Shown: positions 16,785 through 26,401, counted from the first letter of the stretch. The stretch: DNA of 64,000 nt from JAVJUV01 sp047314965 (GCF_047314965.1 NZ_JBLBVK010000058.1:288032-352031), one strand, 5' to 3'. The notes: generated from the letters alone by a model not told the origin. Made by a program: numbers and translations.

Positions 16785-17426
16785 ATGGACACCGCGAAGA
16801 GAAAGACCAAGAATGCGTGTGTCGGGACAGTGGTTCCGGATCGCGCGCTGGGCATCCGCCTGGCCGGGCTTCCGGTGCTGACGGCGTTTCTGATGATGAC
16901 CACGACATCGCCGGTTCCTGCGCAATCGGGCGCGCGTCATCTCTCTCTCGCAAGTGTGGTTGCCGCGCCAGCGGCGGCCAAGGACCTCTGCGTCCGCTAC
17001 GCCTGGGCTTGTGGCCGAACCCGGGGAAAGATTGCCGACCACTCGCGGATGATTGCGATTGCGACCGAGGTCAATCGACGGATCAACCGAAAGGTCCGTC
17101 CGGTGGATGACATCGCGCAATACCACGTCGAAGACTACTGGACATTGCCTTCCAGCAGGGGCGGCGACTGCGAAGATGTGGCGCTGTTCAAGAAGCAGGA
17201 ACTTGTCGCGAGAGGGGTTCCGGCAGACCGCCTTCTTCTTGCGACGGTATTCAGCAAGAATGTCGGTGCTCATGCCGTGCTGGTCCTGAGACTGGACGAG
17301 GGCGACTTCGTGCTGGACAGTCTGAACACCCGGATCGAAGCCTGGCACCAGACTGGCTACACGTTCCTGCGCATGCAGAACCCCGACGCCCCGGGGTCTT
17401 GGGTCAGGGTGACCGCGGGAGGCTGA
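16785..17426 (+). CDS. Transglutaminase-like cysteine peptidase (BTLCP family)
   Basis: The protein is 213 residues from ATG 16785. A hydrophobic export signal (residues about 24-46) ends near PVPAQS. The catalytic triad is readable as Cys in RGGDCEDVALFKK, His in GAHAVLVLR and Asp in VLDSLNTR. This is the bacterial transglutaminase-like cysteine proteinase family (PF06035), which includes the periplasmic adhesin protease LapG. No LapD or large adhesin gene is in the window, so a biofilm role is only possible. It is transcribed toward an acidic-repeat protein gene, with a shared terminator between. Confidence 0.82.
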   Translation: MDTAKRKTKNACVGTVVPDRALGIRLAGLPVLTAFLMMTTTSPVPAQSGARHLSLASVVAAPAAAKDLCVRYAWACGRTRGKIADHSRMIAIATEVNRRINRKVRPVDDIAQYHVEDYWTLPSSRGGDCEDVALFKKQELVARGVPADRLLLATVFSKNVGAHAVLVLRLDEGDFVLDSLNTRIEAWHQTGYTFLRMQNPDAPGSWVRVTAGG

Positions 17427-17453
17427 AATCTCTCTCTTTCTGTAGAAACAGGC

Positions 17454-17487
17454 GTCCCGCACGCCGGGGGCATGCGGGACTGATTTT
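17454..17487. terminator. Intrinsic terminator between convergent genes
   Basis: GTCCCGCA (17454-17461) pairs with TGCGGGAC (17473-17480) and is followed by TGATTTT on the plus strand. It lies 28 bases after the peptidase stop and just before the end of the convergent acidic-repeat gene. Confidence 0.7.
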
Positions 17488-17502
17488 CAAAGACATTTCC
17501 TG

Positions 17503-18135
<633 letters not shown>

Positions 18136-18348
18136 TTTGCTGCTCCATTCACACTTGACGAGATCGGCGGGATGCCGATCTACATATTACTTTTGATATG
18201 TTATATTGTGTGAAGAAACAGAGGCTTGATCGAGGTCAATTTGATCGTTGCTAAATGAGAAACATTCTTTTTCGCTCTCCGAAGAGAAACGTCACGCAGG
18301 GGTGCCAGATGTCCGGAGGGGCCGAGCCGGTCCCAAATCCGAAAGCCG

Positions 18349-18891
18349 TCAGCCGCTTTCTTCGAGGTCGCCTTCCGCGTTTACCCGCAAGCCGGTCCTG
18401 TGGCTTTCTTCAAGGATTGAAGGCGCCCAGTCCACGCGCCCGCCATCCTGCGTCGCTTCCTTGGACCCAATGATCGCCATAAGCACCGCGTGTTCGCTGC
18501 CGATGTTGCGAAAGCCTCGATAGACGCCAGGAGGAAAGCTGATGCAGTCGAAGGGATCGAGCTCGATCTCCTTGTCGCCTGTCTCTCCCCAGTACGCCGC
18601 CCAACGGCCGGTCAGCGGGATAAAGACCTCGATCGTCTCATGGGAGTGCAGGGCGGCACCCTTGCCGGGCTCTGCGCCCACATAGGTGATCCCGAAATAA
18701 CGTGCGTCTGTGATCGCGGGGGCAAGGCTTGCGTCCTCGGTCACGCCACGGCCGATGATATTGTAGATGTCCCTCTGGTACTCGGGGATACGGGTGTCGA
18801 CGAAGGCCTGTTTCGAGGGCTTGACCTCGGAAAAGCGCGCTGTCCGCGCCAGCATTTCGTCGACGGTTGGCTCGGTGATCTTCATTGGCAT
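18349..18891 (-). CDS. Cupin-domain protein
   Basis: The protein is 180 residues. The cupin barrel is seen as GKGAALHSHETIEVFIPLTG near residue 77 (two His and Glu metal ligands) and FDCISFPPGVYRGFRNIG near residue 115. The N-terminal 60 residues are a helical lead. It is downstream of the DctP gene on the same strand, separated by a stable hairpin, so probably a second gene of that operon with lower expression. It may be a metal-dependent oxygenase of the pathway or a metabolite-binding accessory. It differs from the cupin at 895. Confidence 0.78.
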   Translation of the reverse strand: MPMKITEPTVDEMLARTARFSEVKPSKQAFVDTRIPEYQRDIYNIIGRGVTEDASLAPAITDARYFGITYVGAEPGKGAALHSHETIEVFIPLTGRWAAYWGETGDKEIELDPFDCISFPPGVYRGFRNIGSEHAVLMAIIGSKEATQDGGRVDWAPSILEESHRTGLRVNAEGDLEESG

Positions 18892-18906
18892 AGTCCCGAA
18901 ACGAGA

Positions 18907-18928
18907 GGGGCGGCCCGAAGGCCGCCCC
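18907..18928. other. Intercistronic hairpin, dctP 3' end
   Basis: GGGGCGGCC-CGAA-GGCCGCCCC is a perfect 9-bp stem with a 4-base loop, between the dctP stop and the cupin start. There is no clear U-run, so it more likely stabilises the dctP message or attenuates read-through. Such hairpins are common after binding-protein genes. Confidence 0.6.
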
Positions 18929-18936
18929 GTGATCCG

Positions 18937-20013
18937 TCATTCGATCGTGTAGCGCACCGGCCACTCGTAGCCGGAGTCGTCGACCGCCTTGATATAGGCG
19001 TTGAGAACTTCGGTGCCGGGCATGCCACGCCCGTCGGCGTCCTTGGCCTGCTGGCTCGGGAAGCTGGTTAGTGACTGCGCCCATCCGGCGCGAGCCTCCT
19101 GCGACAGTTCCTTGATCTGAGCGCCAACTTCGGCCAGGCCCTTCAGACCGGATTCCTGGCGGGCGTTCAGCGACGCACCGGCCTGATCCTCGTAGGCCCG
19201 TCCTACCTCGCGGATGATTTTCTGAACGTCTTCCGGCAGGTTCGCCATGGAGCGTTCGTTGATCGTCAGAGCATTCACGCCCATCGCGCCGAAGCCGATC
19301 AGCGTATAGTGTGGCGAAGGCTCATAGAACTTGAAGCCCAGATAGGCAGAGGGGAACATCAGCCAGCCGTTGTAGACACCGGTCTGAAGCGACAGGTAGC
19401 CGTCGGGCAGGGTGGACTGAACCGGGATCGCGCCGGCGAATTCCAGCCAGGGCAGGTTCGGGCCGGCACCGCCGATCTTAACGCCTTTCAGGTCGTCGAC
19501 CGTATCCCACGGGTCCGTCGTGCCAAGGTGGTAGTTGTCCCAGCCGTGCAGGCCCAGAAGCTCCTGTCCGTATTCGGACGAGAACTGCTCGGTCAGCCAT
19601 GGCACAGCGTCATATGTTGCGCGCACCGTATCCATCGCCTGGTCCGAGTCCTGTGGGCCGAACGGCGTGTAATACGGGAAGTTGTGCAGGAACAACTTCG
19701 CAGGCTCGAAACAGATGCAGTAGGCGCCAATGTCCAGAATTCCGTTCTGAACGGCCTCCAGGGTTTCGGCTACGCCGGCGATGGCGCCGCCATAGCCTTC
19801 GACGAACTCGATCTCGTGCTCGGTTTCCTCGGCAACGCGGCGCTTGACCTCGGGCACGAAGAAATTCGCAGTGTCCGCGACATAGACAGCCGGTCCGTTC
19901 GGATGGCCCGAGCCAATCCGAAGCGTAAAGGTGTCAGCCGCCGCTGCGCTGCCCATCGCGGCCAGCCCCAGCGCAGCAGAGCCAACGCGCAGGGCCTTTC
20001 CTACATTCTTCAT
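18937..20013 (-). CDS. TRAP transporter substrate-binding protein (DctP family)
   Basis: The protein is 358 residues with a signal peptide (hydrophobic core around residues 10-22, cleavage after SAAAA). The mature protein opens with TFTLRIGSGHPNGP, as in DctP-fold binding proteins. The family arginine and an interlobe linker are expected but not precisely placed by eye. It binds an organic acid in the periplasm and delivers it to DctQM, encoded divergently at 20217-22057. A good GGGAGG ribosome site precedes the start. Two operator copies lie in the shared promoter gap, tying uptake to the TetR regulon. Confidence 0.9.
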   Translation of the reverse strand: MKNVGKALRVGSAALGLAAMGSAAAADTFTLRIGSGHPNGPAVYVADTANFFVPEVKRRVAEETEHEIEFVEGYGGAIAGVAETLEAVQNGILDIGAYCICFEPAKLFLHNFPYYTPFGPQDSDQAMDTVRATYDAVPWLTEQFSSEYGQELLGLHGWDNYHLGTTDPWDTVDDLKGVKIGGAGPNLPWLEFAGAIPVQSTLPDGYLSLQTGVYNGWLMFPSAYLGFKFYEPSPHYTLIGFGAMGVNALTINERSMANLPEDVQKIIREVGRAYEDQAGASLNARQESGLKGLAEVGAQIKELSQEARAGWAQSLTSFPSQQAKDADGRGMPGTEVLNAYIKAVDDSGYEWPVRYTIE

Positions 20014-20066
20014 TGCATTCCTCCCATTGCATTCATCAGTGCATACGGTTGTTCAACCGCTCTTAT

Positions 20067-20080
20067 TTATCGTTCGTTAA
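20067..20080. promoter_or_regulatory. Candidate TetR operator, site D
   Basis: TTAT-CGTTCG-TTAA followed by CTAGC lies 53 bases upstream of the dctP start, in the divergent dctP/dctQ gap. Confidence 0.45.
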
Positions 20081-20120
20081 CTAGCGCACAGAACCGAAAT
20101 ACGGTCAAGCATCCGGTTAT

Positions 20121-20134
20121 TTATCGACTGCTAA
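20121..20134. promoter_or_regulatory. Candidate TetR operator, site E
   Basis: TTAT-CGACTG-CTAA followed by ATTTCG lies 54 bases from site D, which is about five helical turns, placing both on the same face of the DNA. It is 82 bases upstream of dctQ. Confidence 0.45.
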
Positions 20135-20216
20135 ATTTCGTTCTTGACCCCTTCGGCCTTTCCGTTAGCGTGGCACGACGAACGCCCGACAAGGGCGTCG
20201 CGACAGGGGAGGAGTC

Positions 20217-20741
20217 ATGAACGCAGCGGTCAAGCTTGCGCGGGTCATCCATATATTTTCAGCATTCTGGACGCTTGCGCTGGCAGTGCTGATCTTCGGT
20301 GACGTCATGGGCCGGCAATTGATGTCGCAGCCGATCCCGGGCACCAAGGAACTGATCCAGAACTCGGTGGTCGCGATCACCTTCCTGCAATTGCCGATGG
20401 CGATCTATTCCGGTTCCATGATCCGGACGACGATTTTCGCCGATGCGGTGCCTGCGCCAATCCGGCGCATTCTTCGCACAATCGGCGCGCTTCTGGGGCT
20501 TCTTCTGTTCCTCGGTCTGATCTGGAGCACCTGGCCGTCATTCTGGGATGCCTACCGGATCGGGGAATACGAGGGCGAGGGCGCCCTCAGGGTTCCGACA
20601 TGGCCGGTGCGCGGCGCGGTGCTGGTGATTTCCGCCTTCGGGCTTTTCGCCTACCTGTCGATGATCATCTATGACTGGACGGGCCGGCTCGAGGACGAGC
20701 AGGCCGCGCCCGGCGCCAATCTCAGCGGCGGAGAAGCCTGA
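20217..20741 (+). CDS. TRAP transporter small permease (DctQ family)
   Basis: The protein is 174 residues with four predicted membrane helices (around residues 12-30, 50-68, 88-106 and 128-148), the usual DctQ topology. IFGDVMGRQLMSQPIPGTKEL is the conserved first loop with the family R and GT residues. It couples the binding protein to the large DctM subunit. A GGGGAGGAG ribosome site precedes ATG 20217. Its stop TGA overlaps the ATG of dctM. Confidence 0.9.
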   Translation: MNAAVKLARVIHIFSAFWTLALAVLIFGDVMGRQLMSQPIPGTKELIQNSVVAITFLQLPMAIYSGSMIRTTIFADAVPAPIRRILRTIGALLGLLLFLGLIWSTWPSFWDAYRIGEYEGEGALRVPTWPVRGAVLVISAFGLFAYLSMIIYDWTGRLEDEQAAPGANLSGGEA

Positions 20742-22057
20742 TGGGTGGCGATATCGTTCTCTGGATGCTGGGGCTGCTGGTCCTGCTCATCCTTCTTGGC
20801 ACCCACATCGGTGTTGCGCTTGCGATCTGCTCGGGTCTTGGGGTCTTCCTGATCCTCGGGTCGTTCGAGGCCGCCGTGTCGATCCTCGGAAACACCGCCT
20901 ATGAAGCGGTTCGCAAGGATGTCTTCGCGGTCATCCCTCTCTTCGTTCTGATGGGCGACATCATATCAAGGTCAGGGGCGGCGGCCGATCTCTACCGCAT
21001 CTGTGACCGGACGATGAAGCGGCTTCCCGGACGGCTGGCCATCGCGACCATTGCCGGCAACACGGTCTTCGCGGCGGTGACTGGCGTCTCCATCGCCTCG
21101 GCGGCGGCCTTCAGCCGGATCGCCTATCCCGAGATGGTCAAAGTCGGCTACCGCAAGACCTTCGCGCTTGGCTCGGTCGCCGGGTCGGCCTGCCTCGGAA
21201 TGCTGATCCCGCCGTCGGTCCTGCTGATCGTCTGGGCCATCCTGACGGAGATGTCGGTCGGCGCACTGTTCATCGCCGGCATCATTCCGGGCATCGTTCT
21301 GGCATTGCTGTTCGTCGCCTATGTGGTCATTGCCGCCGCCCGCAATCCCGACATCGCGCCGCCCTTCCAGGAAGACCTGGTCGAGCTGACGCCTCAGGAG
21401 TTGCGCTCGGAACTGATCGGAGGCTTCGGCATTCTCGGCCTGATCATGCTGGTGATCGGCGGCATCTGGACGGGCTTCTTCACACCCACCGAGGCCGCGG
21501 GCTTTGGTGCCCTGGGTGCGCTTGTGGTGGGCGTCATCAAGGGCATGCGCTGGTCAGACATCGTGGCCGCCATCATCCAGGCCGGCCGTACGACGGCACC
21601 GATCATGTTCCTCCTGATCACCGCCTCCATGTACTCGCGCCTTCTGGCCATCGGCGGTGCGGTCAACTTCATTCAGAACCTCTTCCTTGGCGCCGGGCTG
21701 GAGCCTTGGCAGATCATCACCCTGATGATCGTGGTCTGGCTGGTCCTCGGGATGCTGGTCGACAGCGTCTCGATCATTCTCCTGACCGTGCCGATCTTCG
21801 CTCCGATCGCCATGGCGCTCGGCCTCGATCCGATCGCCTTCGCGATCTTCGGCATCCTTGTCATCGAAGCGGGGCTGTTGACGCCACCATTCGGATTGCT
21901 GGTCTACACGGTCAAGGGCTCTGTCCCCGACAGGGAAGCGACGCTGGGGATGATCTTCAAGGGTTCGACGCCATACTTCCTTTTGATCCTTGTCGCCGCG
22001 TTGCTCGTGCTCTGGATTCCGGCCCTTGCGACATGGTTGCCGAAACTGATGTTCTGA
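20741..22057 (+). CDS. TRAP transporter large permease (DctM family)
   Basis: The protein is 438 residues, very hydrophobic throughout, matching the about 12-helix DctM subunit that moves substrate with sodium. PLFVLMGDIISRSGAAADLY and GSACLGMLIPPSVLLIVW are conserved DctM blocks, the latter holding the helical-hairpin substrate site. GLLTPPFGLLVYTVKG near the C-terminus is the second hairpin. The start overlaps dctQ. The luciferase-type monooxygenase follows after 118 bases on the same strand, so uptake and first catabolic steps may share a transcript. Confidence 0.93.
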   Translation: MGGDIVLWMLGLLVLLILLGTHIGVALAICSGLGVFLILGSFEAAVSILGNTAYEAVRKDVFAVIPLFVLMGDIISRSGAAADLYRICDRTMKRLPGRLAIATIAGNTVFAAVTGVSIASAAAFSRIAYPEMVKVGYRKTFALGSVAGSACLGMLIPPSVLLIVWAILTEMSVGALFIAGIIPGIVLALLFVAYVVIAAARNPDIAPPFQEDLVELTPQELRSELIGGFGILGLIMLVIGGIWTGFFTPTEAAGFGALGALVVGVIKGMRWSDIVAAIIQAGRTTAPIMFLLITASMYSRLLAIGGAVNFIQNLFLGAGLEPWQIITLMIVVWLVLGMLVDSVSIILLTVPIFAPIAMALGLDPIAFAIFGILVIEAGLLTPPFGLLVYTVKGSVPDREATLGMIFKGSTPYFLLILVAALLVLWIPALATWLPKLMF

Positions 22058-22175
22058 ACGATTTCGCGAGGCCACAGAACTATCCCTTTTTGTGATAGGT
22101 GGTCTCGCGATTTATAATTTCTTCTCATATGTGCCGGACGCTACATTTCCCGGAACGAACAACAGGGAGCACCCG

Positions 22176-23276
22176 ATGGAACTCGGATTCTTCACGATGC
22201 CTATTCACCCGCTGGACAAGGACTGGCGGCAAACGCTGCGCGAGGATCGCGAAGCATTCCTTCTGGCCGACGAGCTGGGCTACGTCGAGGCGTATTGCGG
22301 CGAGCACAGCACCGACCAGGCCGAGAACATCACGTCGACCGCCATGTTCATGGCGTCCCTGGCCTATGAAACCAAGAATATCCGGCTGGGTACCGGCACG
22401 ATCAACATGCCGAACAGCCACCCGGCCGCCGTTGCGGGCCAGATCGCGATGCTGGATCACATGCTGGACGGACGCTTCAACTTCGGCATCTCTCCCGGCG
22501 GACTTGCATCGGACGCCGAGGTCTTCGGAAATCTCGATGCCGACCGGCAGGAGATGTTCCTCGAGGGCATCAACACGGTTCTCAAGATCTGGGAAAGCGA
22601 AGCGCCTTACAACATCGAAGGCAAGTACTGGAAAATCTCCACCGAACGCACCTCGATGGTGGATATCGGCCAGGGGATCATGCCGAAACCTCTGCAGCGC
22701 CCGCACCCGCCGGTGGTGGTGACGGCGGTCGCTCCCTTCTCGAAGGGCGTGACGGAAGCCGCTGCCCGCGGCTGGGATCCGATCAGCGCGAACTTCCTTA
22801 TGCCGCAATGGGTGGCCAGCCACTGGCCGAGATATGTCGAGGGCTGCGAGCGCGCGGGCCGTCCCGCCGATCCGGCAAACTGGCGCGTGGCCAAGTCGGT
22901 ATTCGTCGCGGACGATCTGGACACCGCCCGTCGCTACGCCACCGACCCGGACTCGCCCTATGTGTTCTACTACAAGCAGCTCTTCACCAAGCTGAAGAAG
23001 CACGGCCGGATCAACCTGTTCAAGGAGCACAAGGACCAGCCGGATGACGAGGTCACGCTGGAGCACGTCTGCAACCGACTGATCATCTGGGGCACGCCGG
23101 ACAAGGTCGCCGACGAACTGCTCGCCTTCCGCGAGGTGACCGGCGACTTCGGCACCCTGCTTTACGCGGGTAAGGACTGGGCCGATTACGATCTGGGCCG
23201 GCGCTCGATGATCCTTCTGGCCGAAAAGGTGAAACCGGCGGTCAACACCGCCATTGCGGCGATGGAGCCTGCCTGA
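22176..23276 (+). CDS. Luciferase-like (LLM class) flavin-dependent monooxygenase
   Basis: The protein is 366 residues from ATG 22176, with a bacterial-luciferase TIM-barrel pattern. MELGFFTMPIHPLDKDW opens strand 1. VEAYCGEHSTD, IRLGTGTINMPNSHPAAVAG and GRFNFGISPGG are the conserved flavin-site blocks. The last part has the typical IIWGTPDKVADEL loop. Such enzymes use reduced FMN supplied by a separate reductase, and the candidate here is the flavin reductase at 31103. Members oxidise aldehydes, ketones, terpenes or N-heterocycles such as pyridine; the substrate here is unknown. Its stop overlaps the next start (TGATG), coupling it to the hydrolase. Confidence 0.9.
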   Translation: MELGFFTMPIHPLDKDWRQTLREDREAFLLADELGYVEAYCGEHSTDQAENITSTAMFMASLAYETKNIRLGTGTINMPNSHPAAVAGQIAMLDHMLDGRFNFGISPGGLASDAEVFGNLDADRQEMFLEGINTVLKIWESEAPYNIEGKYWKISTERTSMVDIGQGIMPKPLQRPHPPVVVTAVAPFSKGVTEAAARGWDPISANFLMPQWVASHWPRYVEGCERAGRPADPANWRVAKSVFVADDLDTARRYATDPDSPYVFYYKQLFTKLKKHGRINLFKEHKDQPDDEVTLEHVCNRLIIWGTPDKVADELLAFREVTGDFGTLLYAGKDWADYDLGRRSMILLAEKVKPAVNTAIAAMEPA

Positions 23277-24067
23277 TGCCGAAAGTCCGTCTGTCGGACG
23301 GCGTGTCCCTCAACACCCGCGTCGACGGTGCCGAGGGCGCGCCTTGGGTCGTGCTGTCGAACTCGCTGGGGTCGAACCTTTCGATGTGGGATGGCCAGAT
23401 CGAGCTTCTGACGTCCAAGTACCGGGTGCTGCGCTATGATCATCGCGGTCACGGCGCCAGCGACGTGCCGCCGGGGCCTTACTCGCTGGACAAGCTGGTG
23501 GGCGATGTGATCGAGCTCATGGATCATTTCGGGATCGAAAAGGCGGATTGGATCGGCCTGTCCATGGGCGCGATGACCGGCATGGGGCTGGCAATCCATC
23601 ACCCGGACCGGTTCGGGCGCATGGTTTTGGCCGATGGCCGTGCCGATGCCCCCGAGATGTTCCGGGCCATGTGGGACCAGCGCATTGCGGTCGTCTCCGA
23701 AGGCGGGACAGAGGCGGTGGCGGACGGAACGCTCGGCATGTGGCTGACCGAGGATTGGCGCGCGGCCAATCCCGAGGCGACCGCGGCCGTCAGGGCGATG
23801 ATCTCGTCGACCGATCCCAAGGGCTATATCGCCTGCTGTCAGGGTCTGAAGGAACTGGACTATCTCAAGGACCTTGGCTCGGTCCGGGTGCCGGTTCTCT
23901 ACATCTGCGGCGCCGAAGACAAGGGGGCGCCGCCGGATGTCATGAAGGCAATGAAGGCGGCGACGCCGGGAGCGGCCTATGTCGAGATCCCTGCCGCCGG
24001 CCACGTCCCGAATATCAACCGGCCCGAAGCGTTCAACGCCGCTCTGGCCCAGTTTCTGGAGGTGTGA
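23276..24067 (+). CDS. Alpha/beta hydrolase, 3-oxoadipate enol-lactonase-like
   Basis: The protein is 263 residues. SNSLGSNLSMWDGQIELL is the oxyanion segment, YDHRGHGASDVPPGPYSLDKL the PcaD-type block and IGLSMGAMTGMGLA the nucleophile elbow with Ser near residue 99. ICGAEDKGAPPDV holds the acid and AAGHVPNINRPEAF the catalytic His. This is the enol-lactonase pattern, but the family also includes C-C and ester hydrolases. It is coupled to the luciferase-type monooxygenase, whose Baeyer-Villiger-like product could be a lactone or ester, a chemically sensible pairing (inference). Confidence 0.87.
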   Translation: MPKVRLSDGVSLNTRVDGAEGAPWVVLSNSLGSNLSMWDGQIELLTSKYRVLRYDHRGHGASDVPPGPYSLDKLVGDVIELMDHFGIEKADWIGLSMGAMTGMGLAIHHPDRFGRMVLADGRADAPEMFRAMWDQRIAVVSEGGTEAVADGTLGMWLTEDWRAANPEATAAVRAMISSTDPKGYIACCQGLKELDYLKDLGSVRVPVLYICGAEDKGAPPDVMKAMKAATPGAAYVEIPAAGHVPNINRPEAFNAALAQFLEV

Positions 24068-24068
24068 G

Positions 24069-24938
24069 TTGGCGCTCTCGGATCGCATTCCGTACCAGGC
24101 CATTGTCGACCGTCCCAAACTGACCCTTCCGGATGGCAAGCGCATCGCGGTTTGGGTCATCCTGAATGTCGAGGAATGGCGGATAGAGGGCGCGATGCCG
24201 CGCACCGTTCTGCCGCCGCCCATGGGCCAACCGCTGCTGCCGGACGTGCCGAACTGGTCCTGGCACGAATACGGAATGCGCGCGGGCTTCTGGCGGCAAC
24301 ACGCCGCGCTGACGTCACGCGGAATACCCGTGACCATGGCCATCAACGGCAATGTCTGCCGGTCCTATCCGCGCGTCGCCCAGGCCGGCGTCGATGCGGG
24401 CTGGGAGGTCATGGGGCATGGCTTCCTGCAAGGTCCGATGCACCGTCTCGAAGACCAGAGAAAAGCGATTCACGATGCGATGGACACGATCGAAGCCTTC
24501 GCGGGCACGCGTCCACGCAGTTGGGAAAGCCCCGGCCTGACCGAGACGGAAGAGACGCTGGACCTTCTGCGCGAGGCGGGGGTCGAGTATGTCGCCGACT
24601 GGGTCATCGACGATCTTCCACAGGATATCGAGACGCCCCATGGGCTGATCACGTCGATCCCCTATACCGTCGAGGTGAACGACATCACGGTCTACGCGTT
24701 GCAGCAGCATGACTCCGAGGTCTTCCTCAGCCGTGGCAAACGCCATTTCGACCGGCTCTATGCCGAGGCGGCGGAAAACGCGCGGGTTATGGCGATCTCG
24801 ATCCATCCCTATATCACGGGCGTGCCACACAGGATCGGGGCGCTGGAGGACCTGCTCGATTATGTCGGCGGGCACGAGGGCGTCGCGTGGATGACGGCCA
24901 GCGAGATCGGCGACTGGTATCGGGGGCAGATGGGCTAG
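24069..24938 (+). CDS. Polysaccharide deacetylase-fold hydrolase (PuuE-like)
   Basis: The protein is 289 residues from TTG 24069, with GGAGG ending 6 bases upstream; no ATG fits better. It has a NodB-like fold: VTMAINGNVCRSYPRVAQ, EVMGHGFLQGPMHRLED and AISIHPYITGVPHRIGALED. The last block contains the His-x-Pro-Tyr pattern of the cofactor-independent or metal-variant PuuE allantoinase group rather than chitin deacetylases, and no signal peptide is present. It probably cleaves a cyclic amide or formamide in the cytoplasm, which fits a ring-opening step of an N-heterocycle. It is the last gene of the unit and is followed by a strong terminator. Confidence 0.82.
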   Translation: MALSDRIPYQAIVDRPKLTLPDGKRIAVWVILNVEEWRIEGAMPRTVLPPPMGQPLLPDVPNWSWHEYGMRAGFWRQHAALTSRGIPVTMAINGNVCRSYPRVAQAGVDAGWEVMGHGFLQGPMHRLEDQRKAIHDAMDTIEAFAGTRPRSWESPGLTETEETLDLLREAGVEYVADWVIDDLPQDIETPHGLITSIPYTVEVNDITVYALQQHDSEVFLSRGKRHFDRLYAEAAENARVMAISIHPYITGVPHRIGALEDLLDYVGGHEGVAWMTASEIGDWYRGQMG

Positions 24939-24985
24939 GGCAGGGTGCCCGGCCGCTTCGCCATTTGAGACATTCACCGGAAAAA

Positions 24986-25016
24986 AGCCGCGCGGGTCTG
25001 CAAGACCTGCGCGGCT
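24986..25016. terminator. Strong terminator, bidirectional in form
   Basis: A 14-bp stem (AGCCGCGCGGGTCT and AGACCTGCGCGGCT, one G-T pair) has a 3-base loop. It is flanked by AAAAAA on the left and TCTCTCTTT on the right. It ends the monooxygenase-hydrolase-deacetylase unit. Confidence 0.85.
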
Positions 25017-25477
25017 CTCTCTTTCCGGGGACGCGACTCCCGTCGACGGCCGCTCCAGAAACCGTTGCTTGTCCTCGACGGCGAGTTGATCGGTTTCCCA
25101 CCGGTGGCCGATCCAACCATGGAGCCAACGGAAATGTCCGACTCCGCGAAGGCTATATCAACGTACAATCTCAATTCGGGGTCTCTTGATGACTGGCTTC
25201 TTTTCGTGGAACTGACAGGACCAGCGCCTCCCCGGCACGGCGATCAAGGCGAAACGGATCGCGAAACTCCCGACGATCACGGAAGCGGCTGTGGGCACGC
25301 CGGCTCGCAAGCTGTCGTGCCATGTCTGGTCCAATTTTTAGGTGGTTGTTCTGTATGATTTGATAAAGCCTTGATCTTGGTGTCGAAAGCGGAAGAGGGG
25401 CTCCCTCGGACGCATTCGGAAAGGTGAACGAGAGTGGGGCCACCCATCCGCTTCCGTTGATGCCGCGAGGGTTTCCC
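25017..25477. other. Intergenic segment with no supported gene
   Basis: About 460 bases between the terminator and the convergent aldo/keto reductase. Short open stretches exist on both strands, but none has a ribosome site with a recognisable product. I see no RNA gene or repeat in it. Confidence 0.5.
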
Positions 25478-26401
25478 TCAGCCCAGGAAGCGCGGGTCTC
25501 CCGTGGCCCATGCAACGCCGTCGCCCCGGTCCATCGTCTCGATCAGTGCCATGTCGGCGGCGTCGATCTCGAAACCGAAGAGGTCGATGTTCTGGCGCAT
25601 CCGCATTGGGTTCAGGCTTTTCGGCAGAACGGCGAAACCCTTCTGTACCCCCCAGCGCAGCAGCACCTGAGCCTCTGTCACTCCATACTTCGCGGCCATC
25701 GCCTTGAAGGGCGAGGCGGCATTGGCGCCGGCGGCCTGCATGTCTGCCGTCTTCGCGCTGTCTTGCCCGGGTTCGGCGCGCCATGTCGAGAGGGGCACAA
25801 GCGAGCTGTAGGCGATGGGTGCGATACCGTTCGCCGCCATGACGCCGAGAAGCTCGGGCTTCTGAGACCAGGGGTGCAGTTCGATCTGGTTGTACTCCGG
25901 CATCGGCAGGCCCGCAGCGCGGATTTCCTCGATATGCGCTTCGGTATAATTGCTGACGCCAATGGACCGCACCTTGCCCTTTGCCTTGAGGTCCACGAGC
26001 GCGCCCCACTCGTTCACCCGTTCGGCCCCGCCGGACGGAGCATGGATCAGGTAGAGGTCGACATAGTCGAGCCCCAGTGCTGTGCGCGACGTCTCGAAGG
26101 CCGCCATGGTTTCGTCGTAGCCCTTCGGTGCGTCACCCCAGGCCGGATTTCCGGGCCAGAGCTTTGTGGTCACGAAGATGTCCGCACGGTCCAGCCCGGT
26201 CGCAGAGAGACCACGGCGGATACCTTCACCAACGCCGGCTTCGTTGTGATAGCCTGCGGCGGTGTCTATATGGCGATACCCTGCTTCGATTGCCGCGGCG
26301 ACGGCGCTTGGGGCGGCGTCATCAGCGATCAGATAGGTGCCGAATCCGACGAAGGGCAGGCCGCTCTCGGTTTTGGGGGTGTCATTGGAGTGGCTGTTCA
26401 T
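25478..26401 (-). CDS. Aldo/keto reductase
   Basis: This 307-residue TIM-barrel protein has the complete AKR tetrad. Asp and Tyr are in HIDTAAGYHNEAGVG near residues 46-51, Lys in FVTTKLWPG near residue 80 and His in LYLIHAPSGG near residue 118. IGVSNYTEAHIEEI and VLPKSLNPMRMRQNID give the NADPH-binding end. By sequence it is nearest the 2,5-diketo-D-gluconate reductase group. It reduces aldehydes or ketones with NADPH in the cytosol. It is divergent from an AraC regulator at 26590, which probably controls it; this pair is a common arrangement. Confidence 0.9.
   Translation of the reverse strand: MNSHSNDTPKTESGLPFVGFGTYLIADDAAPSAVAAAIEAGYRHIDTAAGYHNEAGVGEGIRRGLSATGLDRADIFVTTKLWPGNPAWGDAPKGYDETMAAFETSRTALGLDYVDLYLIHAPSGGAERVNEWGALVDLKAKGKVRSIGVSNYTEAHIEEIRAAGLPMPEYNQIELHPWSQKPELLGVMAANGIAPIAYSSLVPLSTWRAEPGQDSAKTADMQAAGANAASPFKAMAAKYGVTEAQVLLRWGVQKGFAVLPKSLNPMRMRQNIDLFGFEIDAADMALIETMDRGDGVAWATGDPRFLG

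Noticed and set aside
18240..18260. TTGATCGTTGCTAAATG upstream of the acidic-repeat gene resembling site E
   Set aside because: The left arm is TGAT and the spacer is 5 rather than 6 bases, and the neighbouring genes do not belong to the cluster.
22105..22125. Operator-like TTTATAATTTC before the luciferase-type monooxygenase gene
   Set aside because: Only the left arm is present; the right arm has no TAA at the correct spacing, and the gene may simply be read from the dctQ promoter.
25065..25358. 97-codon open frame in the gap after the terminator
   Set aside because: No ribosome site, unusual composition and no family pattern; it starts inside a segment with no other coding signs.
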